A stretch of DNA of 64,000 nt from Caballeronia pedi (GTDB taxonomy: Bacteria > Pseudomonadota > Gammaproteobacteria > Burkholderiales > Burkholderiaceae): contig NZ_FCOE02000021.1 in assembly GCF_001544915.2 (NCBI RefSeq), positions 62,001 to 126,000 on the forward strand, in the 5' to 3' direction. Under the pieces are notes generated by a model, which did not search any database, was not told the origin of the DNA, and saw only the letters and a list, made by a program, of their open reading frames with translations. Shown piece by piece: positions 34,826 to 42,982 of this stretch. The number at the start of each line of letters is the position of its first letter. The first letter of the stretch is position 1. A program made the translations under genes and the position numbers.

Positions 34826-36039
34826 AGATCGCCGCGCTGGAAACGCATATCGTCGCGGTGCCGCCGCCGCATATCGGCGGCGTGTACTGGATTTTCGTGA
34901 AGCTGCGCACCGCGTGCGGCATCGAGGGCGTCGGCGAGATTTATTCCGCGACGTTCCATCCGAAAGCGATGGCGCCGATCATCGAAGACGTGTTCGAGCG
35001 CTATCTGCTCGGCCACGATCCGCATCATGTCGAGCGCTTTTATCGTGAGGCGTATTCGAGCGGCTTCACGCAACGCCCCGATCTCACGATGATGGGCGTC
35101 GTCAGCGGCCTTGAAATGGCGTGCTGGGACATCATCGGCAAGGCGGCGGAGAAGCCCGTCTACGAGCTGCTCGGCGGCCGCGTGCACGAGCGTCTGCGTT
35201 CGTACACGTATCTGTATCCGAAGAACGCGCGCGGCGAATACGACTACGACGATCCCGATCTCGCCGCCGAATGCGCCGCGCACAACGTCGCGCTCGGCTT
35301 CACCGCCGTGAAGTTCGATCCGGCCGGCCCGTACACCGCGTATTCCGGCCATCAGATTTCCCTCGAAGTGATGGACCGTTGCGAAACGTTCTGCCGCAAG
35401 GTGCGCGAGGCTGTCGGCAGCAAGGCCGATCTGCTGTTCGGCACGCACGGGCAGATGGTGCCGTCGTCGGCGATCCGTCTCGCGCAGCGCCTCGAAAAGT
35501 TCGATCCGCTGTGGTTCGAGGAGCCGGTGCCGCCGGGACAGGAAAGCGCGATGGCGCAAGTCGCCGCGAAGACCAGCATTCCGATCGCGGCGGGCGAGCG
35601 CCTCACGACGAAGTACGAGTTCTTCAAGCTGCTCGAAGCACGCGCGGCGTCGATTCTGCAGTTCAACGTCGGACGCGTGGGCGGCCTGCTCGAAGCGAAG
35701 AAGATCGCGAGTCTCGCCGAGGTGTATTACGCGCAGATCGCGCCGCATCTCTACAACGGCCCGGTCGGCGCGGCCGCGAGCATCCAGATCGCCGCGTGCT
35801 CGCCGAACTTCCTGATTCAGGAAAGCATCGGCACGTGGGACGGCTTTCACGCCGAGGTGCTCAAGACGAAGATCCGCTGGGAAGACGGCTACATCATTCC
35901 GTCGACGGAGCCGGGTCTGGGCGTCGAATTGAACATGGAGGTCGTGCGCGCGCATACGCCTTACACGGGCGAGCGTCTGCACCTGCAGATGGCGGCGAGG
36001 CCCGCCGACGTGAAAGATCTCGCGCCCGCGAAGGGCTGA
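34822..36039 (+). CDS. Enolase-superfamily dehydratase (mandelate racemase/muconate lactonizing type)
   Basis: A 405-residue enzyme that abstracts the alpha-proton of a carboxylate, most often to dehydrate an acid sugar. The capping domain starts MKIAALETHIVAV. The barrel contains KFDPAG (164-169), GTHGQM (207-212), FEEPVPP (232-238), AGERLTT (257-263) and a His at 309. The position where many members have an Asp in a DxN or DFHG motif reads GTHGQ, so the metal site is unusual. Its start overlaps the MFS stop by 4 bp. It probably turns the imported sugar acid into a 2-keto-3-deoxy acid. Confidence 0.87.
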   Translation: MKIAALETHIVAVPPPHIGGVYWIFVKLRTACGIEGVGEIYSATFHPKAMAPIIEDVFERYLLGHDPHHVERFYREAYSSGFTQRPDLTMMGVVSGLEMACWDIIGKAAEKPVYELLGGRVHERLRSYTYLYPKNARGEYDYDDPDLAAECAAHNVALGFTAVKFDPAGPYTAYSGHQISLEVMDRCETFCRKVREAVGSKADLLFGTHGQMVPSSAIRLAQRLEKFDPLWFEEPVPPGQESAMAQVAAKTSIPIAAGERLTTKYEFFKLLEARAASILQFNVGRVGGLLEAKKIASLAEVYYAQIAPHLYNGPVGAAASIQIAACSPNFLIQESIGTWDGFHAEVLKTKIRWEDGYIIPSTEPGLGVELNMEVVRAHTPYTGERLHLQMAARPADVKDLAPAKG

Positions 36040-36066
36040 ACGCAGCGCAAGGAAAGCAGGTAAAGC

Positions 36067-37725
36067 ATGGAATTCGATTACATCATCGTGGGTGCGGGAT
36101 CGGCGGGCTGCATTCTCGCCAATCGCCTCACCGAGTCCGGCGAGCATTCGGTGCTGCTGCTCGAAGCAGGCGGCAAGGACGATTCGTTCTGGTTCAGGAT
36201 TCCGGTCGGTTTCACGAAGACCTACTACAACCCGGAATACAACTGGATGTACTACAGCGAGCCGGAAGCGCAACTGAAGGACCGTTCGCTGTATTGCCCG
36301 CGCGGCAAGGTGCAGGGCGGCTCCGGCTCGATCAACGCGATGATCTACGTGCGCGGCCAGCCGCACGATTTCGACGACTGGGCGCGGGCGGGCAACGCGG
36401 GCTGGAGCTATCGCGACGTGCTGCCGTATTTCCGCCGCCTCGAATCGCACTGGGCCGGCGACACGCAGTACCACGGCGCGAACGGCAAGATCAGCATTTC
36501 GTCGATGAAGGACGGCGCGCACGCCATCTGCGGCACGTTCCTCGAAGGCGCGCGGCAGGCGGGCTATCCGATCACCGGCGACATCAACGGCGCGGACTAC
36601 GAAGGCGCGACCATCTACGACATCAACGCGCGCAATGGCGAGCGTTCGTCGAGCAGCTTCGAATATCTGCATCCGGTGCTGGGACGCAAGAACCTGCGCG
36701 TGGAGCGCAATGTCAGCGTGAGCCGCGTGCTCTTCGACGGCAAGCGCGCGGTCGGCGTGACCGCGACGCGCGCGGGCGAGTCGCTGCAATTTCGTGCGAG
36801 GCGCGAAGTGATTCTGTCGGCGGGCGCGGTGGATACGCCGAAGCTCATGCAGCTCTCCGGTCTCGGCGATAGCGCGCTGCTCGCGCGGCACGGCATTCCG
36901 GTCGTGCGCGCGTTGCCGGCCGTCGGCAAGAATCTGCAGGATCACTTGTGCGTGAGCTTCTACTATCGCGCGACGGTGCCGACGCTGAACGACGAACTGA
37001 GTTCGCTGTTCGGCAAGATCAAGGCCGGGATGCGCTACCTGACCTCGCGTAAAGGGCCGCTGTCGATGAGCGTCAACCAGTCGGGCGGCTTCTTCAAGGG
37101 CGATGACGAAGAAACGCAGCCGAACCTGCAGTTGTACTTCAACCCGCTTTCCTATCGCATTCCGAAGAGCAGCAAGGCGCAGCTCGAACCCGAGCCGTAC
37201 TCGGGCTTCCTGCTGTGCTTCAACCCGTGCCGCCCGACGAGCCGGGGCTCGATCGAAATCGCGTCGAACCGCGTGGAAGACGCCGCGAAGATCCGCATCA
37301 ACGCGCTGACGACGCCGAAGGACATCCGCGAAGCGGTGCAGGGCAGCAAGCTCGTGCGCAAGATCATGAGCGCGGCCGCGTTGAGCGCGATCACGGCGGA
37401 GGAAATCTCGCCGGGACCGGACGTGCAGAGTGACGCCGACATGCTGGAGTATTTCCGCGAGCAGTCGGGCTCGATCTACCACTTGTGCGGTTCCTGCGCG
37501 ATGGGGCCGGACGAGCGCACGTCGGTCGTCGACGAGCGGCTGCGCGTACATGGCGTCGAGGGCTTGCGCATCGTGGATGCGTCGATTTTCCCGAACATCA
37601 CGTCGGGCAATCTCAACGCGCCGGTGATGATGGTCGCGGAGAAAGGCGCGGACATGATTCTCGACGACGCGCGCACGATCGTCGAACGCGTTCCGGCGCC
37701 GGCCGAACCCGCGGCGATCGGCTGA
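36067..37725 (+). CDS. GMC-family flavoprotein oxidoreductase (choline dehydrogenase-like)
   Basis: A 552-residue FAD enzyme oxidising a primary alcohol to the aldehyde. The N-terminal YIIVGAGSAGCILANRL is the dinucleotide fold and KVQGGSGSINAMIYVRGQ the FAD signature. The C-terminal YHLCGSCAMG holds the active His and TSGNLNAPVMMVAEKGADMI the second conserved site (Asn). The alcohol is unknown, but in this operon the aldehyde formed would be a natural substrate for the AldA-like gene. It is the last gene of the cluster before the LysR gene. Confidence 0.92.
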   Translation: MEFDYIIVGAGSAGCILANRLTESGEHSVLLLEAGGKDDSFWFRIPVGFTKTYYNPEYNWMYYSEPEAQLKDRSLYCPRGKVQGGSGSINAMIYVRGQPHDFDDWARAGNAGWSYRDVLPYFRRLESHWAGDTQYHGANGKISISSMKDGAHAICGTFLEGARQAGYPITGDINGADYEGATIYDINARNGERSSSSFEYLHPVLGRKNLRVERNVSVSRVLFDGKRAVGVTATRAGESLQFRARREVILSAGAVDTPKLMQLSGLGDSALLARHGIPVVRALPAVGKNLQDHLCVSFYYRATVPTLNDELSSLFGKIKAGMRYLTSRKGPLSMSVNQSGGFFKGDDEETQPNLQLYFNPLSYRIPKSSKAQLEPEPYSGFLLCFNPCRPTSRGSIEIASNRVEDAAKIRINALTTPKDIREAVQGSKLVRKIMSAAALSAITAEEISPGPDVQSDADMLEYFREQSGSIYHLCGSCAMGPDERTSVVDERLRVHGVEGLRIVDASIFPNITSGNLNAPVMMVAEKGADMILDDARTIVERVPAPAEPAAIG

Positions 37726-37873
37726 TCCGCGTGAGGCGTGAGGGCATCGCACCGCCTTCACGCCGCAAAGCGGCATAATTTGCCTCGATTCGTAAAATGC
37801 TGCCTTAGAGCGGCACATTCCTGCCTGGATGCGTGTTGAATGCACGCGTTGAACGCGAGGAAAGGAGACCGAT

Positions 37874-38806
37874 TTGAAGCGAAAGATGCCCGCCCTGAAC
37901 GCGCTGAGGGCTTTCGAGGTCGCCGGACATACCGGCAGCTTCACGCGCGCCGCGGAAATGCTGCACGTGACGCAAAGCGCGGTGAGCCGCCAGGTGCGCC
38001 AGCTCGAGACGCAGCTCGGCGAGCCGCTGCTGTTGCGTCGGCATCATCATCTGGAATTGTCGGCGACGGGGCGCCTGTTGCTGCAGGCGCTCAAGATGTC
38101 GTTCGACCGTATCGAGCTCACGGTGCGCAGTATTCAGGAAAGAACGCATCTGCGGCGCTTGCGCGTCAACGCGCCGCCCACCTTCGCCAGCCGCTGGCTC
38201 ATGCCGCGGCTGCAATCCTTGCGCGCCGCCGCGCCGGACCTCGAAATCTCGCTGACCACGCAGCGCAAGGACGATCTGGTCGAATCGGGCGCGCTCGATT
38301 GCGCGATCCGCTTCGGCAACGGCGAATGGGACGGTCTCGATAACCAGTTGCTGATGAACGAACGGCATATCGCCGTGTGTTCGCCTGCGCTGATCGGCGA
38401 GGACGATACGGCCGACATCGACCTGAACAGCTTCACGCTATTGCATGTGCTCGCGGCCAGCGATCAGCGCTATCTGACGTGGCAACACTGGCTGAAGGCG
38501 GCGAATATCGACGATGTCGATACGCACGGCGGCTACGAGTTCGATCTGCTCGACCATGCGATCCGCGCGGCCGTCGACGGTATTGGCGTCACGATCGCCG
38601 ATCGCCATATGATCGGGCACGAGTTGCGGCAGGGCACGCTCGTGCCGATCGTCGATGTCGAGGTGGACGGGCATCAGTCATACTGGCTCGTCACGCGTAC
38701 CGGCCATGACGATGCGCCGCAGGTCGCGCTCTTTCGCGAGTGGCTGCGCGCGGAGATCGAGAAGCAGGCGGGCGGGCGCGGCGTGAAACGAGGCGCGCGC
38801 AAGTAA
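37874..38806 (+). CDS. LysR-family transcriptional regulator, GcvA-like
   Basis: A 310-residue regulator with the N-terminal MPALNALRAFEVAGHTGSF typical of the GcvA group, the HTH AAEMLHVTQSAVSRQVRQLE, and an effector domain (RVNAPPTFASRWLMPRLQ, CAIRFGNGEWDGLDNQLLM). The TTG start at 37874 is supported by GGAG at 37864-37867. An ATG at 37886 would be 18 bases from the same Shine-Dalgarno sequence. It follows the AldA/MFS/dehydratase/GMC genes on the same strand with a 148-bp gap and probably controls them. Confidence 0.9.
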   Translation: MKRKMPALNALRAFEVAGHTGSFTRAAEMLHVTQSAVSRQVRQLETQLGEPLLLRRHHHLELSATGRLLLQALKMSFDRIELTVRSIQERTHLRRLRVNAPPTFASRWLMPRLQSLRAAAPDLEISLTTQRKDDLVESGALDCAIRFGNGEWDGLDNQLLMNERHIAVCSPALIGEDDTADIDLNSFTLLHVLAASDQRYLTWQHWLKAANIDDVDTHGGYEFDLLDHAIRAAVDGIGVTIADRHMIGHELRQGTLVPIVDVEVDGHQSYWLVTRTGHDDAPQVALFREWLRAEIEKQAGGRGVKRGARK

Positions 38807-38887
38807 GGGAGACGATCGTGCGGCAACTGCCATCCTTGACCGCGTTGGGCTTCGCTCTCATCGATACGCCGAAGCCGTGTATCCGTG

Positions 38888-39637
38888 TCAGCGATGCGAA
38901 AGCGCCTGCGCCGACTGAAGCAGATCGTCCAGCATCGACTGACGGCGTTCGGGGTCCGTGTCGCGGCCCGTCATGAAGCACAGCGCGGCGATCGGTATGC
39001 CCGCGCGGTCCCGGACGGGCGCGGCCATGCAGAGCCGGAACGCGTTGGACAGGCCTTCCGTGCAGCAGTAGCCAAGCGCTTTCGCGTTCTGCACATCGCG
39101 CATGAATTCATCGAAATCGATGCACACGCCGTTGTCGAGCACGAAGTCATCCGCGGGAATCAGGGTGCGGATGGCGTCGGCGTTCATGTGACCGAGCAGC
39201 AGGCGCCCGGTCGCAGTCCACGGAATCGGCACGCGCACGCCGATATCCGAGCTGATGTTGAACGGCCGCGCACTGTTCTCCGATAACACGACCGAGTACT
39301 TGTTCCCTTCGAGCATGCACAACTGCGTGGTCTCGTCGTACTTGCGCACAAGCGCGAGAATGGACTGATGCGCGCGGCTGATGAGGTCGTTGTGCGTCGC
39401 GTAGTCCGAGCCGTAGTAATGCATCTCGCGTCCGAAGAACACACTGCCATCCGCCGATGTTTCGAGCCAGCCCACTTCGGTGAGAATGGCGACGAGTTCG
39501 TAGATGCTCGAACGCGGCGAGCCGGTCGCTTCGATCAGCTCGCGCATCGTCATGGGCCGCTGCGCATGATGCAGCTTCCTCAAGATATCGATGACACGGT
39601 CCACGCCTCGCGCGCGTGACGATTCCGTTGCTGCCAT
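38888..39637 (-). CDS. IclR-family transcriptional regulator
   Basis: A 249-residue regulator. The N-terminal winged HTH is RGVDRVIDILRKLHH with MTMRELIEATGSPRSSIYELVAIL, and the C-terminal effector domain shows YSVVLSENSARPFNIS, IPWTATGRLLLGH and a late GYCCTEGLSNAFRLCMAAPVRD. It is the last gene of an operon with the amino-acid-type ABC transporter, which it likely controls through the palindrome at 42694-42709. The ATG at 39637 has AAGGG upstream. Confidence 0.92.
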   Translation of the reverse strand: MAATESSRARGVDRVIDILRKLHHAQRPMTMRELIEATGSPRSSIYELVAILTEVGWLETSADGSVFFGREMHYYGSDYATHNDLISRAHQSILALVRKYDETTQLCMLEGNKYSVVLSENSARPFNISSDIGVRVPIPWTATGRLLLGHMNADAIRTLIPADDFVLDNGVCIDFDEFMRDVQNAKALGYCCTEGLSNAFRLCMAAPVRDRAGIPIAALCFMTGRDTDPERRQSMLDDLLQSAQALSHR

Positions 39638-39648
39638 TCGTTGACCCT

Positions 39649-40401
39649 TCAATGGTCGAGCACACGGCTGAGAAACTGCCGCGTGCGTTCGTTCGACGGG
39701 TTGACGAAGATTTGCTCCGGGTCGCCTTGCTCTGCAATCACGCCTTTGTCCATGAACACGACGCGATCCGCCGTCTTGCGCGCAAAGCCCATTTCATGGG
39801 TGACGACGACCATCGTCATGCCGTCGCGCGCGAGGCCGCGCATCACTTCCGTCACTTCGCCGACGAGTTCGGGATCGAGTGCGGATGTGGCTTCATCGAA
39901 GAACATGATGCCGGGCTCGACCGCCAGCGCCCGCGCAATGGCAACGCGCTGCTGCTGTCCGCCCGACAACTGGCTCGGATAATGCGATGCACGGTCCGCG
40001 AGACCCACGCGGTCGAGCGTTTCCATTGCGCGTTTGCGGGCATCGGCGGGCGACATGCCGCGCGCCTTGATCAGCGCGAGGGTGACATTGCCGAGCGCGG
40101 TCTTGTGCGGGAACAAGTTGAACTGCTGAAACACCATGCCGACGTGGCCGCGAATTTCGCGCGCGCGCTTCGGATCGTGCAGGGGCACTTCGTTGACCCA
40201 CACCTGGCCGGAGTCCGTCGTTTCCAGTCCGGCCATGATGCGAAGCACCGTGCTCTTGCCCGAACCGGATGCGCCGATCAGCACGAGCACTTCGCCTGCG
40301 CGCACGTCGAGATTGATCTCGTTGAGAACGCGCGTCGCGCCGAATGCCTTGCTCACGCCCGACAGCGAAATGGCGGGCTTGTTCTGGATGGTATCGCTCA
40401 C
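39649..40401 (-). CDS. Amino-acid ABC transporter ATP-binding protein (GlnQ/HisP family)
   Basis: A 250-residue ATPase that powers uptake. Walker A GASGSGKST (residues 43-51), Q loop MVFQQFNLFPH, signature LSGGQQQR, Walker B IMFFDEATSALD and switch VVTHE are all intact. The polar-amino-acid importer class is shown by the QFNLFPH sequence. It is 11 bp before the IclR gene and overlaps the permease by 4 bp, so one transcript covers the five genes 42635 to 38888. Confidence 0.95.
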   Translation of the reverse strand: MSDTIQNKPAISLSGVSKAFGATRVLNEINLDVRAGEVLVLIGASGSGKSTVLRIMAGLETTDSGQVWVNEVPLHDPKRAREIRGHVGMVFQQFNLFPHKTALGNVTLALIKARGMSPADARKRAMETLDRVGLADRASHYPSQLSGGQQQRVAIARALAVEPGIMFFDEATSALDPELVGEVTEVMRGLARDGMTMVVVTHEMGFARKTADRVVFMDKGVIAEQGDPEQIFVNPSNERTRQFLSRVLDH

Positions 40402-41042
40402 GTAAGTCTCCGGCGGTCATGATGGCGCACCCATTGCGAAAGCGGGAAGCACACGACGAAATAGATCAGCGCGACGAGTCCGTAAATCTCGACCGGCTTG
40501 CCGATGCGATCCACGATGGCCTGGCCACCGTGCATCAGTTCGGACATGCCGATCATGCTGACGATCGAGGTATCCTTGATGAGGGACAGATATTGCCCGA
40601 CGAGCGGCGGCAACACGATGCGTCCGGTCTGCGGTAACACGACCGAGGCAAAGGTCTGCATGCGCGACAGACCGAGAATCTGCGAGACTTCCCACTGTCC
40701 CTTCGGCACTGATTCGATGCCCGAGCGAAAAACTTCCGCGATATACGCGCCCTGATACACGCTCAAGCCGATCACGCCCGCTGCAAAGACATCGATTGCA
40801 TAGCCGAAGTACGAGACGCCGAAGTAGATGAACATCAGCGTGATGAGTACGGGTGTTCCGCGAAACAACTCCGTATAGAGCTTCGCGATTCGGTCCGTGC
40901 CCCACGGCCCGAACGACCGGAACACGGCGGCGAGCAGGCCGATGAGCGTGCTCCCGACGATCGCCGCGACAGACAGCAGCAGCGTCGTCACGAGACCTTG
41001 CAGCAAAATCGACAGACTGGTTTTCAGCAGTTCGAGTGACAT
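40398..41042 (-). CDS. Amino-acid ABC transporter permease
   Basis: A 214-residue inner-membrane subunit of the HisMQ family with about five membrane helices. TELFRGTPVLITLMFIY and YIAEVFRSGIESVPKGQWEVSQILGLSRMQTFASVVLPQT contain the EAA loop that docks on the ATPase. It pairs with the second permease encoded 11 bp upstream on the same strand. The substrate is probably a polar amino acid or analogue, not identified. Confidence 0.94.
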   Translation of the reverse strand: MSLELLKTSLSILLQGLVTTLLLSVAAIVGSTLIGLLAAVFRSFGPWGTDRIAKLYTELFRGTPVLITLMFIYFGVSYFGYAIDVFAAGVIGLSVYQGAYIAEVFRSGIESVPKGQWEVSQILGLSRMQTFASVVLPQTGRIVLPPLVGQYLSLIKDTSIVSMIGMSELMHGGQAIVDRIGKPVEIYGLVALIYFVVCFPLSQWVRHHDRRRLT

Positions 41043-41053
41043 GACTCAATCCC

Positions 41054-41770
41054 TCATGCACGATTCGCACGACGCAGCGTGAATCCAACCCAACGCGCAC
41101 CCGGCCTCACGATGAGCGGCGGATGAAACATGCGTGCGCCGAGTTGACTGGCGATCCACGACAACACATTGCTCAGCACCAGATACGCGACGAGCACGAC
41201 CGCGAACGTCTGGACATACAAGAGCGTGCGCGAATTGATGACGGTTGCGGTGCCGGTGAGCTCGGGCAACGCAATGGCCGACAACAGCGAAGTACCGAGC
41301 AACAACTGAATCAGATAATTGACGATGGTCGGATACACCGCACGCGCTGCCTGCGGCAACACGATCTCTTTGAAAATCTGCCCGCGTTCCAGCCCAAGAA
41401 TGCCGGCTGCTTCAATCTGTCCGCGTGGCACCGATTGCATGCCCGCGCGAAACACTTCCGACAGATACGCGCCCACGTTCACGCCCAGCGCGATGACACC
41501 GGCCCAATATGCATCGAGCGCAATGCCCATCGACGGCAAGCCGAAGAACACGATGAAAATCTGCAGCAACACTGGCGTATTGCGGATGGCTTCGACGTAA
41601 GCCCGCGCGATGAACCGCACGATGGCCGACGGCGACATGCCGGCAAGCGCCGCGATCAGACCGAGCGCGAGCGCCAGCACGAACGCCAGCATCGTAACCT
41701 GCAAGGTCAGCCAGCCCGCCTTCAGAAACTCGGGGACGTAGCCCCATAGAGTCAGCCATTGATAGCTCAT
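41054..41770 (-). CDS. Amino-acid ABC transporter permease
   Basis: A 238-residue paralogue of the neighbouring permease, with about five membrane helices. AIRNTPVLLQIFIVFFGLP precedes YLSEVFRAGMQSVPRGQIEAAGILGLERGQIFKEIVLPQA, the EAA loop. The two permeases form the heteromeric channel of this importer. It is 13 bp downstream of the receptor gene. Confidence 0.94.
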   Translation of the reverse strand: MSYQWLTLWGYVPEFLKAGWLTLQVTMLAFVLALALGLIAALAGMSPSAIVRFIARAYVEAIRNTPVLLQIFIVFFGLPSMGIALDAYWAGVIALGVNVGAYLSEVFRAGMQSVPRGQIEAAGILGLERGQIFKEIVLPQAARAVYPTIVNYLIQLLLGTSLLSAIALPELTGTATVINSRTLLYVQTFAVVLVAYLVLSNVLSWIASQLGARMFHPPLIVRPGARWVGFTLRRANRA

Positions 41771-41783
41771 CTGCGCCTCCGCT

Positions 41784-42635
41784 TCAGAACTGCGGATTGA
41801 GCGGATATCTCGGATCGACGCCGAACCACTTCTTGTACAACTGCGCGTTCAGTTTCGATGCATTGATGTTGAACAGGAACAGGTTCAGATAGTTGAGCCA
41901 CGCCTGGTCACCCGCCTTCACACCGAACGCGTTGTACTCGAGCGGCACGAGTGCTTCGTTCGTTACGGCCAGTTCCGGATCGAGCTTCGCCTGATACGCA
42001 AGGAAGTTGTTGTCCTCGATCATCGCATCGGCCTGCCCCTGCTTGACGGCGAGGATGGCCGCCTGCGAACTGTCATATTCCTGAATCTTGACGGGGATGC
42101 CCATCGAGCGGACTTCGTCGCCGTTGGTCGAGCCTTTGACCGTGGCGATGGTGCGCCCGCTCATGTCCTTCGCCGACTGGATGCCGCTGCTCTTCTTCAC
42201 GAGCATCGCTTCGCTGGCGACAACGTACGGCGACGTGAATTCGACGACCTTCGCGCGTTCGAGGTTGCGCGTGAAGTTGCAGAACACGACATCGACCTTG
42301 GCGGTCTGTAGATTCGGGATGCGGTTCGCGCTGGTCGTGTTCACGACCTCGAGCTTCACGCCCATTTGCTTGGCGAGCTCCTTGGCGAGGTCGACGTCGT
42401 AGCCGTCCGGATTGCCGTCTTTGTCGTAGAAGCCGAACGGCGCGAACGTGAGGCAGTCGCCGACGCGCAGCGTGCCGCGCTGAAGCACGGCCTGAAGCGT
42501 CGAGGCAGGCGCCGCTGCCGATGAACCCTGCTCGGGCGTCGCCACTTTGGTGCAGGCGGAAAGCGCGAGCAGTCCGCTCACGGCGGTTGCGGCAAACAGC
42601 AAGGCGGCTTTGGCGCCCTTGGTGGCGAGCTTCAT
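41784..42635 (-). CDS. Amino-acid ABC transporter substrate-binding lipoprotein
   Basis: A 283-residue periplasmic receptor. The signal peptide ends in a lipobox (LLALSACT), so it should be a lipoprotein. The mature part follows the type-3 solute-binding fold: VLQRGTLRVGDCLTFAPFGFYDKDGNPDGYDVDLAKELAKQMG at the start, then TSANRIPNLQTAKVDVV and ATVKGSTNGDEV. The ATG at 42635 is preceded by AGGA. It is the first gene of the operon and the likely substrate is an amino acid or small acid. The palindrome at 42694-42709 lies 59 bp upstream. Confidence 0.93.
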   Translation of the reverse strand: MKLATKGAKAALLFAATAVSGLLALSACTKVATPEQGSSAAAPASTLQAVLQRGTLRVGDCLTFAPFGFYDKDGNPDGYDVDLAKELAKQMGVKLEVVNTTSANRIPNLQTAKVDVVFCNFTRNLERAKVVEFTSPYVVASEAMLVKKSSGIQSAKDMSGRTIATVKGSTNGDEVRSMGIPVKIQEYDSSQAAILAVKQGQADAMIEDNNFLAYQAKLDPELAVTNEALVPLEYNAFGVKAGDQAWLNYLNLFLFNINASKLNAQLYKKWFGVDPRYPLNPQF

Positions 42636-42982
42636 GTTCAGATCCTGATCGAGGGGTTGGACTGAGAAACCGCTTCCGTCGAAGCACTGCATGGTCCGAT
42701 ATATCGGACAGTTATCTGGCGAGCCGGATTGTTGTCGAAGTGTTGGACGCTAAAAAGGGCTGTGCAAGCCGCCAGAACCCTTATTGCTTTCAGAATTTTG
42801 TTGGGCTAGCTAAAGGAGGAGCGTTCGCGTGTTCGTCCGCGAAGCGTAAGGAATTCTTGATCCCGTAATGGCGGGTGAAGAGCGGCCTGGAACGCTGCGC
42901 GCCGCTCCTCTGTTCGACAGATTGATTGCGTAAGCCGCTTGCAAGACCACCGTGCGCCATTTGCGCCGGTAGCGCTGTGTGG
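42636..42982. other. Intergenic region between the ABC importer and the glycosidase
   Basis: A 347-bp interval with no coding potential. It holds the 16-bp palindrome at 42694-42709 and a short stem of GAGCGGC (42880-42886) and GCCGCTC (42901-42907) with a 14-nt loop but without a T run, which could end the glycosidase transcript. The rest shows nothing else. Confidence 0.5.
42694..42709. promoter_or_regulatory. 16-bp perfect palindrome, likely IclR operator
   Basis: GTCCGATATATCGGAC reads the same on both strands. It is 59 bp upstream of the first gene of the ABC importer operon, whose last gene encodes an IclR-family regulator. IclR proteins bind short palindromes near the promoter. The palindrome is seen; its function is inferred. 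Confidence 0.6.

Noticed and set aside
37762..37774. GCCGC-AAA-GCGGC hairpin followed by ATAATTT after the GMC gene
   Set aside because: The stem is only 5 bp and the T run is broken; too weak to call a terminator, and it may belong to the LysR promoter.
34741..37944. 1,067-codon minus-strand frame opposite the MR/MLE, GMC and LysR genes
   Set aside because: It is the antisense of three clear genes and its translation has no domain or sensible composition.
38848..38876. GGCTTCG...CGAAGCC inverted repeat between the convergent LysR and IclR genes
   Set aside because: The stem is 7 bp with a 15-nt loop and no T run; could be a bidirectional terminator but the evidence is insufficient.
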